Assembly (NCBI RefSeq): GCF_009377175.1
Contig: NZ_VJZD01000057.1
Span: forward strand, 1 to 43,279
Direction: 5' to 3'
Origin: Streptomyces adustus
GTDB taxonomy: Bacteria; Actinomycetota; Actinomycetes; Streptomycetales; Streptomycetaceae
Length of the DNA: 43,279 nt
Every line of letters starts with the position of its first letter. The stretch's first letter is position 1. The notes beneath the pieces were generated by a model. The model saw nothing but the letters and a program-made list of their open reading frames with translations, was not told where the DNA came from and searched no databases. Made by a program: the position numbers and the translations under genes. Of this stretch, positions 33,107-41,154 are shown one piece after another.

Positions 33107-34258
33107 GTGCGGCGCACTGTTTTCCAGGACGAGCACGAGACGTTCCGTGCGAGGGTGCGGGACCTAATCGAGACAGAGGTCGTACCCTTATATCCCGAGT
33201 GGGAGGCGGCAGGTCGGGTGCCGCGTGACTTTTATCGCAGACTGGGAAAACTGGGCATCTTCGGGTTCGGTATCCCGGAAGAGTTCGGCGGCAGCGGTGA
33301 AAAGAGCTTCAAGTTCAACGCCGTCATCGCCGAGGAGTGTGCGCGGGCCGGTGTCACCTTCGGTGGCGCCAGCGCGCATCTGGCCCTTCCGGCCACCCTG
33401 GTGACATACACGACCCGGGAGCAGAAGGAGCGCTGGCTGCCGGGGTTCGTCACCGGTGATCTGATGACGGCCATCGCGATCACGGAGCCGGAGGCGGGTT
33501 CCGACCTCGCCGGTCTGCGCACGAGCGCCGAGCTGTCCGAAGACGGCACCCACTACGTGCTCAACGGGGCCAAGGCCTATGTCTCCGGGGGCGCGCAGGC
33601 CGACCTGGTGCTCGTCGCCTGCCGCACCGGCACGGACGGGTCCGACCGGCGCGGTGGCATGTCCCTGCTCGCCGTGGACACCCGGGCCCCGGGTGTGACG
33701 GTCGAGACCGGGGCGGCCACGCTCGGCCTGCGGTCCTCCGACATCGTCGCCATGACGTTCAGCGATGTGCGGGTCCCGGCCGGCGACGTGGTGGGCGGTC
33801 TGGGCGAAGCCTTCGCCTGTCTCGCGGAGATCTTCCCGCAGGAACGCCTGGGCATTGCCGTCGGGGCGTACGCGCACGCGGCCGCCGCGGTCCACCTCGC
33901 CACCGAGTACGTCCGCGAGCGCACCGCCTTCGGCAAGCCGGTCGCCGCCTTCCAGAACACCAAGTTCGTGCTCGCCGACTGCAAGGTCACGGTGAACGCG
34001 CTCCAGGCGGTCGTCGACCAGGCCCTGGACGCCTTCGACGCGGGGGAGCTGACCGCCGAGGAGGCTGCCGCCACCAAGCTGTACTGCACGGAGGCGGCGC
34101 CCGGGGTGATCGACAGGTGTCTGCAACTCCACGGTGGCCTCGGCTTCACGACGGACAGTCCGATCGCGCGGCTGTACGCCGACAATCGGGCGAGCAGGAT
34201 CTTCGGCGGCACCAGCGAGATCATGCGTACGATCGTCGCCAAGTCCATGGGACTCTGA
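33107..34258 (+). CDS. Acyl-CoA dehydrogenase (long-chain/isovaleryl type), bldA-dependent
   Basis: A 383-residue FAD enzyme. Signatures: ITEPEAGSDLAGLRT, LNGAKAYVSGG, and the C-terminal QLHGGLGFTTDSPIARLYAD followed by RIFGGTSEIM. The catalytic Glu of medium-chain enzymes in the last motif is replaced by Gly (F-G-G-T). Long-chain and isovaleryl types instead place the base in an earlier helix, and Glu246 in FPQERLGIA fits that position. The start is the GTG at 33107, with GGGGGAA 6 nt upstream. Codon 28 is TTA (bases 33188-33190). It is divergent from the third P450 across 191 bp. It might desaturate a product or precursor, or make an acyl group for the acyltransferase; both are inference. 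Confidence 0.9.
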   Translation: MRRTVFQDEHETFRARVRDLIETEVVPLYPEWEAAGRVPRDFYRRLGKLGIFGFGIPEEFGGSGEKSFKFNAVIAEECARAGVTFGGASAHLALPATLVTYTTREQKERWLPGFVTGDLMTAIAITEPEAGSDLAGLRTSAELSEDGTHYVLNGAKAYVSGGAQADLVLVACRTGTDGSDRRGGMSLLAVDTRAPGVTVETGAATLGLRSSDIVAMTFSDVRVPAGDVVGGLGEAFACLAEIFPQERLGIAVGAYAHAAAAVHLATEYVRERTAFGKPVAAFQNTKFVLADCKVTVNALQAVVDQALDAFDAGELTAEEAAATKLYCTEAAPGVIDRCLQLHGGLGFTTDSPIARLYADNRASRIFGGTSEIMRTIVAKSMGL

Positions 34259-34304
34259 AACCTCGACTGAGCCCGACGGGACGGGATCTCCAGTCCGGGC
34301 GGCA

Positions 34305-34335
34305 GACTCGGGTGTTCTTGCGGGGCGCCCGAGTC
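34305..34335. terminator. Possible hairpin terminator after the acyl-CoA dehydrogenase gene
   Basis: Inverted repeat GACTCGGG / CCCGAGTC, 8-bp arms with a 15-nt GC-rich loop, 46 bp after the stop codon. Confidence 0.5.
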
Positions 34336-34391
34336 GGCGGTCGTGGCGGATTCCGGTGCGGTGCTCCAGGTCGGCGTACCGTGCGGGGGTG

Positions 34392-34616
34392 ACGGATGCG
34401 AGTCGAGCAGAGTGTCACGGCGGACTACCTCGTAGCCGCCGGAGTCGAGGACGGCGACGGTGACGTACCAGGCAGGGTCGTCCCGTCGGGCTGGATGGCG
34501 ACGAAGGTGTTGTCGGTGTCGTTCAGGTCGTCGATCAACATGTAGATGGCGTCCTCGGACGAGTCGTCGATGTGGTCGCCGTTCTCGCGGTCGGCGCGGT
34601 GATAGGTGGCGACCAC
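34392..34616 (-). pseudogene. Frameshifted small hypothetical protein gene
   Basis: A GTG start at 34616 has GGAGG just upstream and opens a protein beginning VVATYHRADRENGDHIDD with a later YMLIDDLNDTDNTFVAIQPD. That frame then turns to Thr/Ser/Pro nonsense. In a second frame the sequence continues as DDPAWYVTVAVLDSGGYEVV, which reads like the natural continuation. One base appears to be missing near 34480-34486 (CCCGACGGGACGAC). It resembles small Streptomyces proteins of about 95 residues of unknown function that start in this way. A true pseudogene or a sequencing error are equally possible. The family's C-terminus is not recognisable beyond about 34392. Confidence 0.5.
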
Positions 34617-34959
34617 GGATCCTCCGAAGGGCGCGGGGTGCTGTCGCCGGTCAGCATGGCATGTCGGGCCGACCGAGCGGCCGGCATGGCTCACAGCCAC
34701 TCGCCGAACGCGGCGACCAACTTGGCGGTCCGCCCGTGCCCGCCCAGGTGACCCACATGCTTACGACGATCCGTGAGGCGCGCCGGAGCGACACCGCAGT
34801 TGGTCTCGACACTCGGGCGGGTACTCGACATGGGTGGCGCGGCGCCCGGTGGTTAGCGGGTCAAAGCCCTTGGCCAAGCTATCCCGGGCCGGCCTTCCCG
34901 AACGAGGTTCGCGACCGGGTGGCAGGGCCGGAGCCCAATACGAGCAGCGAGGTGACGAC

Positions 34960-35985
34960 GTGACGGCGACGTACCGATCCCGATCCGTGACCGATGGACT
35001 CTCGGCCCTTGTGACCGGTGGCTCCCGCGGTCTGGGCCTGCTGATGACGGCTCAGCTGGCCCGGCGCGGCTATCGGGTGACCGTGCTAGCCCGGGACGCC
35101 GACGAACTCGACCGGGCCGTGACCTGGGTACGGGACCGTACCGGCAGCACCCCGCGCCCGATGGTGTGCGACGTGCGGCACGAACGGGCAGTGACGGCTG
35201 CTGTCCGGCAGACGGCGGAGCAGGAGGGCGGCCTCGACCTCGTGATCGCCAATGCCGGTGTGATCCAGGTGGCTCCCGCCGAGACCGCGGGAACGCAGGC
35301 GTTCAAGGACGCGATGGAGACCATTTTCGCCGGCGCCCTTCACACCGCGCTCGCAGCACTGCCGTACCTGCGGCGCAGCCCTGCGGGCGGTCGCCTGGGC
35401 CTGGTGTGCTCCGTCGGCGGACTGCTGGCGGTGCCGCACCTGGTGCCCTACTCCTGTGCCAAGGCGGCGGTACGCGCGCTCGGCGAGGGACTCCAGGAGG
35501 AGACCGCCGGGAGCGCGGTCAGCGTCACCACGGTCCACCCCGGGCTGATGCGGACGGGCTCACACCTCCAGGCGGAGTTCGGCGGTCGGCCACAGGCGGA
35601 GTTCGCCTGGTTCTCGGCACTGGCGGGAATGCCGCTGCTGTCCATGAACGCCGAGCGCGCGGCGGAGAAGATCGTGCGCGCTGTGGAGCACAGGCGCACC
35701 CGGCTGGTGCTCACCCCGGCGGCCCGTACCGGGGCGATGGTGCACGCCGTCGCGCCCCGGCTGGTGACGCGGGCGAGCGGACTGGCTGCCCGGGTGCTGC
35801 CCACGCCACCTGACGACGCGGCCGAGCGGACCGGGGAGCGCGCGGCGATGATGCAGGGGCATGCCCTGGACGCCTCGGCCCGATCCGTCTGGGCACGGAC
35901 CCTGCGCAGGGCGGCCAGTGTGCTCAACGACCGGGCGGCCCGCCGCTACAACCAGCGCTGGGCGGGTCCGCCCACCAGCGCCTGA
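34960..35985 (+). CDS. Short-chain dehydrogenase/reductase
   Basis: A 341-residue classical-type SDR with a long C-terminal extension. The NAD(P)-binding motif TGGSRGLG is at 19-26 and the NAG motif at 98-100. The catalytic set is Ser151, Tyr164 and Lys168 (YSCAK). Arg at 45 after the second strand (VLARD) suggests NADP(H). The last 110 residues, from about 230, are unusual for the family and end in a basic Arg/Tyr-rich tail, so it may act on a membrane or lipophilic substrate. The GTG at 34960 is preferred over upstream in-frame ATGs because GCGAGGTG lies about 8 nt before it. It stands alone; no link to the diterpene cluster is evident. Confidence 0.88.
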   Translation: MTATYRSRSVTDGLSALVTGGSRGLGLLMTAQLARRGYRVTVLARDADELDRAVTWVRDRTGSTPRPMVCDVRHERAVTAAVRQTAEQEGGLDLVIANAGVIQVAPAETAGTQAFKDAMETIFAGALHTALAALPYLRRSPAGGRLGLVCSVGGLLAVPHLVPYSCAKAAVRALGEGLQEETAGSAVSVTTVHPGLMRTGSHLQAEFGGRPQAEFAWFSALAGMPLLSMNAERAAEKIVRAVEHRRTRLVLTPAARTGAMVHAVAPRLVTRASGLAARVLPTPPDDAAERTGERAAMMQGHALDASARSVWARTLRRAASVLNDRAARRYNQRWAGPPTSA

Positions 35986-36251
35986 TTAGCCTCCCCTGTG
36001 TTCAATCGGCCTCACCGTGAGCGAGCGCCTCGCGCGGGTCGGCCAGCCTGTCACGCTCGCGAAGCAGGCTGCCGGTGCTTGTCGTTTCCCACCACCAGGA
36101 GCCTTGCGCCGCCGCGTGCAGCTGCGAGGCTCGTCAGCGGGCGCGGCGGCCGCGACGCTTCCGTAGTCGTGCCTCGGGCGGCTGCACCGTCGGCCGATCG
36201 CTGGAATCGGGGACTTCCCGAAGGCCGGCCGCCGGAAGGCTTGGGCTGTGT

Positions 36252-36341
36252 TCAGCGGCGTCGGAGTGCGGTGGTGGCGAGAAATCCGGTGGCTGCTGCG
36301 GTGATGAGGGCACAGACGGCAAGGAGGGCGGGGCGACGCAT
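36252..36341 (-). CDS. Putative 29-residue single-helix membrane peptide
   Basis: A very short ORF beginning MRRPALLAVCALITAAATGF and ending LATTALRRR. It is one hydrophobic helix with basic residues at both ends, the plan of small membrane peptides. AAAGGA lies 5 nt before the ATG, a good ribosome binding site. It is below normal size cut-offs. Spurious reading is possible, since Ala/Leu/Thr-rich frames are common at this GC content. Confidence 0.4.
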   Translation of the reverse strand: MRRPALLAVCALITAAATGFLATTALRRR

Positions 36342-36933
36342 GACTGTCCTTTCCTGGTGCGGGCGGGGTCCTGTGTAACGCGCGGGGCGGCGCTACGGGT
36401 TCGCCGTCGTGGCGATGTGACCCGTTTGGCCGTGGTCGGGGACGCCCCGTCCCCCGGCTTGCCCCACGAGTGGCCCGGTCGCCCTTGCCGTGGTGGAGCC
36501 GAGGAACCTGTGTCGGTGGTCGTCGAGGTGCGCACTTCGCGCCCGGCGGGCCGCGCGGGAGGTCCGCCCCGGGCAGTGATTGATCACCCAGGTCTGCGGT
36601 GGTCGGTCCTGCCCGTGTGGAGTCGAGTCCTGCCACGGTTCCCTTGGCCGTGGATGTCTCGCCGAATGCGGGGGGAGACGGTCGCGCACGGAGATCGAAT
36701 TTGGGGGACGGGTCGAAAGCGGGCAATGGGGAACCCGGATGCTGCATATGGCCACGCCAGTGAGGATCAGGCGCTCTCACCTCCGTGAGCGCTTCGGCTC
36801 GGAGCACCGGCGGGCGATCCGGAACAAGGTCGTACACGATCTCCGAGAAGCCGTGCACGACGCAGACGGGCTCGCCCCGGCACGTCATGCAGACCTCGGC
36901 CACCATGTTCGTCCGGCACAGAAAGGTATGACC
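36342..36933. other. Gene-free region
   Basis: About 590 bp before the Rho-N protein gene, after the possible micropeptide. Long open frames exist on both strands but show no motifs and no ribosome binding sites. I see no supported gene. The preceding stretch 35986-36251 is also empty. Confidence 0.45.
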
Positions 36934-37257
36934 ATGCCCCGTGGATCCAGCCCGAAGCGGGAGCGGCAGTACGAGCACATCAAGGACAGCGCGCTGGATC
37001 GCGGTGAGAGCGAGAAGCGCGCGGAGGAGATCGCTGCCCGCACGGTGAACAAGGAACGGGCCCGGCACGGAGAGTCGGAGACGGCCAGCCGCAGCTCGAT
37101 CGAGGACATGTCCTCCTCCCGGCGCGGCGGGCAGCGCTCGCACAGCGGCTCCGAAGGCCCGACGAAGGAGCAGCTGTACAACGAGGCCAAGCAGCGCAAT
37201 GTCCACGGCCGTTCGAAGATGAACAAGGAGGAGCTCGAAAAGGCCCTCGGCCGATAG
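36934..37257 (+). CDS. Small Rho-N-terminal-domain protein
   Basis: A 107-residue basic, highly charged protein. The N-terminal part (MPRGSSPKRERQYEHIKD, then ALDRGESEKRAEEIAARTVN) and Ser/Arg-rich middle are typical of a small actinobacterial family. The C-terminus TKEQLYNEAKQRNVHGRSKM followed by NKEELEKALGR is a Rho N-terminal-like SAP helix-extended-helix module that can bind nucleic acid. Cellular function is not established; such proteins often sit beside stress genes. I chose the ATG at 36934, with GAAAGG 7 nt upstream; long in-frame extensions upstream are not supported. It is followed 9 bp later by a proline-rich ORF. Confidence 0.85.
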   Translation: MPRGSSPKRERQYEHIKDSALDRGESEKRAEEIAARTVNKERARHGESETASRSSIEDMSSSRRGGQRSHSGSEGPTKEQLYNEAKQRNVHGRSKMNKEELEKALGR

Positions 37258-37266
37258 GAGTTCACG

Positions 37267-37524
37267 ATGATGCGCGCTGTGCCTGCACCGCCGCACCGAC
37301 GGCCTCCGGCTGATGCCCGGGCGGCCGCAGCATCCTTCCTGCTCGCGGAGCCGAATGGTCCATCGAAGCCCGTCGAGCCGCCGGTACCGCGAGATCCGCC
37401 GCCACCGCCCGGTTCGCCCACTCCGCCGTCTGAGCCACCGGCTCCGTCCCGTCCGGATGAGCCCGGCCCGCAGCCCGCCCCGCCGGAGCCCGGGCAACCG
37501 CGTCCTGCGGAGCCGCCGGATTAG
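37267..37524 (+). CDS. Small proline-rich hypothetical protein
   Basis: An 85-residue ORF whose second half is almost entirely Pro with Glu, Ser and Arg (repeats of PPxPSxP and PEPGQPRP). AGGAG lies 6 nt before the ATG, overlapping the stop of the Rho-N gene, and a hairpin terminator follows 12 bp after the stop. This spacing supports a real, translationally coupled gene. No domain is recognisable. Low-complexity ORFs can be spurious in such DNA, so confidence is limited. Confidence 0.45.
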   Translation: MMRAVPAPPHRRPPADARAAAASFLLAEPNGPSKPVEPPVPRDPPPPPGSPTPPSEPPAPSRPDEPGPQPAPPEPGQPRPAEPPD

Positions 37525-37536
37525 AACCCAGGGCCA

Positions 37537-37579
37537 GGCCTGCCGGGTCCGGCCGAACCTGGTTCGAACTCGGCAGGCC
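37537..37579. terminator. Hairpin terminator after the Rho-N/proline-rich operon
   Basis: Inverted repeat GGCCTGCCG / CGGCAGGCC (perfect 9-bp arms) with an inner hairpin GAACC-T-GGTTC at 37555-37565. Confidence 0.65.
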
Positions 37580-38318
37580 CTGTGTCCTCAAAAGAGGCCC
37601 TGTTGCCGAAGTGTCGCGTGTCGACGGGGCCAGTCCGTCGACTCCCTCCGAGCGCCTTTGCTCGCGTGCAATGCCCGGGCGGCCTACGTACTTCGTCTGC
37701 CGCCCCGTCAGCTGCTGGTGCGCGCGGTGTCCTCCGCGATCCGCTTGTCGAGCGCCGATCGCACCAGGTCGGCCGCGAATGCTGGGCGGCCCGCCCCCGG
37801 CGAGCATGCGGGCGCTCGGCCCGAACGGGCGCTCCGAGGCGGCACGGAGTGTCCCCACGGTAGCCGCGCCGGGCCGTGGCCATGATGGGCCATGACGTAC
37901 GACGGTCAGCAGTGGTCGGAGACCACCATCCCTGGGCTGCACGTGCGCACTGCCGGCGAAACTGCCGGGGCGCGCCTGCTGGGCTGGCCGGGGGTCCTAC
38001 CGCTGTCCGTGATCCGGTCCGTAGTACTGGCGGCGGAGGAATCCGCCGCCCCGCTCAGGTGTGTTGCCGGTCCGCCGGCAAAGGCGGGGGGTGACAATGG
38101 CCCGGCTGAGACGAGCACAGCACCGCAGGAGTGAGCGTGGTGCACGAAAACCGTGAAGTGGTTCAACCCTGACATGACCTGTCCACCACGGCGCCCGGCA
38201 CCCTATCCATGGCACTGTTGACCAGGCGCGCAGCATCCGAATGGCAGCCGTGAGTCCCGTCGGCAACTTCAAGTCCTGCAGGTTTCACGCAAGATCTGCT
38301 CGGTCGTTCCTGTGCAGG
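37580..38318. other. Gene-free region
   Basis: About 740 bp with no supported gene. An 80-residue plus-strand frame at 37892-38134 (MTYDGQQWSETTIPGLHVRT...) is the best candidate, but it lacks a ribosome binding site and any familiar motif and may be a remnant. Confidence 0.4.
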
Positions 38319-39416
38319 TCAGGTTTCGTCCATGCGGCGGCGGTCCTGCTCGTCCCACTTTCGGGTGTCGCGCGGCTCCGCGTACGGCTCGGCCTGAGGC
38401 GGATGGCCGCCGGCGATGGCCCGCTGTCGCAGGGCCTCCGCGTCGAACTCCAGGCCGAGCAGGATGGCCAGGTTTGTGATCCACAGCCAGACCAGGAAGA
38501 CGATGACGCCGGCCAGGGTGCCGTAGGTCTTGTTGTAGGAGGCGAAGTTGGCAACGTAGAGCGCGAATCCGGCGGAGGCGATCATCCAGATCACCAGGGC
38601 CAGGAAGCTCCCGGGAGTGATCCACCGCCAGCCTTTCACCCTGGCGTTAGGGGTGGCCCGGTAGAGGATCGCGATCATGATCGTGACCAGCACGACGAGG
38701 ACGGGCCACTTGGCGATGGACCACACCGTCAGCGCGGTGTCGCCGATACCGAGGGCGGTGCCGGCCTGGCGGGCGAGGGCGCCGGTGAAGACCACGATCA
38801 GCGCGCTGATCACGGCGAGCACCATCAGCACAACCGTGACCCCGACGCGTACGGGCAGGATCTTCCACACCGGGCGGCCCTCGGGCATGTCATAGACGGC
38901 ATTGGCCGCGCGAATGAACGCCGCCACATAGCCGGACGCCGACCACACCGCCACCACCAGGCCGACGATCGCCACGATGGAACCCGTGCCGCTGTTGCCC
39001 TGTAGCTGTTCCACGGCCCGGGTGATGATGTCGCGGGCCGAGCCGGGGGCGAGCTGCTTGAGGTTGGCCAGCACCTTGTCCGTGGTGGACTTGCCGGTGA
39101 TGCCCAGCAGGGAGACGAGCACCAGCAGTGCCGGGAACAGCGCCAGCACCGCGTAGTAGGTCAGCGCCGCGGCCCGGTCGGTGAGCTCGTCGTCCTTGAA
39201 CTCCCGCAGGCTGCCCCTGAACACCGCGCCCCAGGACCGTTTGGACAGATCGGTCGGAGCGTCCGGCGCCTTGCGCTCGACCTGCTCCTCTGGCCCGTAG
39301 CGCCGCTCGGTGTCCTTCGCGGGCGCCCGGTCGGCAGCAGGCCCGGAAGCCTCGCCGACATCGTCGCCCTGGCGCAGTTCGCGATCCTTGTGTCCCAGTT
39401 TGGGTAGCCGAACCAT
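38319..39416 (-). CDS. YihY/BrkB-family inner membrane protein
   Basis: A 365-residue YihY/virulence factor BrkB family protein. The first 75 residues are charged and disordered. Then comes the family signature RSWGAVFRGSLREFKDDELT with RAAALTYYAVLALFPALLVL, and about six transmembrane helices (for example IVAIVGLVVAVWSASGYVAA, TVVLMVLAVISALIVVF, VVLVTIMIAILY). The conserved FASYNKTYGTLAGVIVFLVW motif is near the C-terminus. The charged tail ends with an Asp/Arg-rich stretch. The function of the family is not settled (complement resistance was proposed for BrkB; transport or envelope roles are likely). It is divergent from the MOSC gene. The ATG lacks a strong ribosome binding site. Confidence 0.93.
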   Translation of the reverse strand: MVRLPKLGHKDRELRQGDDVGEASGPAADRAPAKDTERRYGPEEQVERKAPDAPTDLSKRSWGAVFRGSLREFKDDELTDRAAALTYYAVLALFPALLVLVSLLGITGKSTTDKVLANLKQLAPGSARDIITRAVEQLQGNSGTGSIVAIVGLVVAVWSASGYVAAFIRAANAVYDMPEGRPVWKILPVRVGVTVVLMVLAVISALIVVFTGALARQAGTALGIGDTALTVWSIAKWPVLVVLVTIMIAILYRATPNARVKGWRWITPGSFLALVIWMIASAGFALYVANFASYNKTYGTLAGVIVFLVWLWITNLAILLGLEFDAEALRQRAIAGGHPPQAEPYAEPRDTRKWDEQDRRRMDET

Positions 39417-39534
39417 GACAGGCGAGTACCCCTTCGGCCGACGGTCCCACCCGCGATTGATCGTGGATGCCGCGCCTGAGAGGCGATGGCTAGGCTCGTG
39501 GCTGATCACGGTTACGACGAGGGGGTTCCGAGGT

Positions 39535-40077
39535 ATGAGCGGGAGAGTGACGGCGGTCAGCAGCAACGGGGAATACTCGTTCACCAAGCCGAACCGGGAC
39601 AGCGTCAGATTGCTCGCCGGGCTCGGTGTGGAGGGGGACGTGCACGCGGGTGTGACGGTCAGGCATCGCTCGCGCGTCGCGCAGAATCCCACCCTGCCGA
39701 ATCTGCGCCAGGTCCACCTCATTCATGAAGAGCTCTTCGCCGAAGTCGGCGCAGAAGGGTTCAAGGTGGCGCCCGGCGAACTCGGCGAGAACATCACCAC
39801 CCGCGGCATCGATCTGCTCGGTCTGCCGGTCGGCACATTGCTGCGCATCGGCGACTCCGCGGTCCTGGAAGTTACCGGCCTCCGCAATCCCTGCCTGCAG
39901 ATCGACAACTTCCAGGATGGGCTGCTCAAGCAGGTCGTCGGCCGCAACGAGGCGGGGAACATCGTGCGCAAAGCCGGAATCATGAGCATCGTGAGGGAAG
40001 GCGGCATAGTGCGCCCTGGCGACACGATCGAAGTAGAACTTCCCAGCGGTCCGCACCGACCCCTGGACCGGGTCTGA
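39535..40077 (+). CDS. MOSC-domain protein
   Basis: A 180-residue stand-alone MOSC (molybdenum cofactor sulfurase C-terminal) domain. The domain start GRVTAVSSNGEYSFTKPNRD, the GLGVEGDVHAG loop, the GELGENITTRGIDL motif, and the conserved Cys in RNPCLQIDNF are all present. MOSC proteins handle sulfur or molybdenum cofactor chemistry, or reduce N-hydroxylated compounds. GAGG lies 3 nt before the ATG (GAGGTATG), tight but usable. No other molybdenum-related gene is in the window. Confidence 0.92.
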   Translation: MSGRVTAVSSNGEYSFTKPNRDSVRLLAGLGVEGDVHAGVTVRHRSRVAQNPTLPNLRQVHLIHEELFAEVGAEGFKVAPGELGENITTRGIDLLGLPVGTLLRIGDSAVLEVTGLRNPCLQIDNFQDGLLKQVVGRNEAGNIVRKAGIMSIVREGGIVRPGDTIEVELPSGPHRPLDRV

Positions 40078-40130
40078 CCAGCTTCCCGGACAGGCCGTGA
40101 CATGACGACACCCGCGCGGGTTCTTGAGGT

Positions 40131-40858
40131 GTGAGGATCAAGCAGGCCCGCGCGGCCATGGCACATCCCGCCTTCTGCGGCGTCGCGCGCCCACATCTCG
40201 GCGAGTTGATCGAAGAACTCGCGCCACGCTGGGAAGCGCGCTACGAGTCCGCGCGGCACGAGCGGCGCCGGCGCGCCGACGGCAGTCCGGGGCCGGCCCG
40301 AAGTACGAACTCGTCTTCACCCAGCTGCCGGCCACCCTGGTTCACCTGCGCACCGGCTTCACCCACGAGACTCTCGGCGTAATCTACGAGGTGGGCTCCT
40401 CCACCATCGGCCGCCCGATCAGCGAGATCCGCCCGCTCCTGTCGGAGCGCGGATTCGCCGTCCCCGACCGGCCTGGCCTGCGACTGCACACTCTGGAGGA
40501 CGCGTTCGCCCACGCCGCCGCAGAGAACGTCACCTTGCGTATCGACGGCACCGAGACTCAGGTCCGACGTCCCAGGGCCAACCGCCCCGGCAGGCGGACC
40601 TTCGCCTCCGGCAAGCGCAGGCAGAACACCATCAAGACCACCCCTATCAGCGACCACCAGGGCCGCACCCTGTGGTCCGGCGCGGCACGTCCCGGCAGGA
40701 TGCACGACCAGACCTGTGCGCGCACGGAGGGCATCGCCGAGCAGTTCCGTCGGCATCCCAGAGTGAAAGCCGAGGTCGACGAGGGCTACCGGGGATTGGC
40801 CAACGAGTTCCCCGACCAGGCCAGCGCCCCGCCGAGGAAACCGAAGGACTTCGATTAG
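40131..40858 (+). pseudogene. Decayed IS5-group transposase (DDE_Tnp_4 type)
   Basis: The N-terminal part is in one frame from a GTG at 40131 (AMAHPAFCGVARPHLGELIE). After a frameshift near 40285-40305 it continues in another frame: YELVFTQLPATLVHLRTGFT, VIYEVGSSTIGRPISEIRPL, and a DDE-type core with IDGTETQVRRPR and EVDEGYRGLANEFPDQ. It stops after KPKDFD, where intact copies go on with the last catalytic Glu region. So it has a frameshift and a C-terminal truncation and cannot be active. No terminal inverted repeats were found around it. It marks an old insertion between the MOSC gene and the holin-like operon. Confidence 0.8.
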
Positions 40859-41154
40859 GCGCCGCCCCGGAACAAGCCCAGCACTGAACTCGTGCCCGCA
40901 CGCACAACGCCCTGCTGGCTCACCCACCAGCCGAACCCCCAGGCCAGCACGGCCAGCCACCATTCGCGGGGCAGCCCGTAAGGCCATGCGCACACAGCCT
41001 GTGCTCTTCGGACCGGGTGAACGACGCATGCACCAGGGTTTTCCGCCCGCAGGGTCCTGAACTCGATGGGGGCGGGTACTCGCGGTTCAACAGCTGATCA
41101 GATGCGCGGTCCGCACCGGAGGCGAACGCAAGAGCGAGAGGAGAGGTGCGAGTC

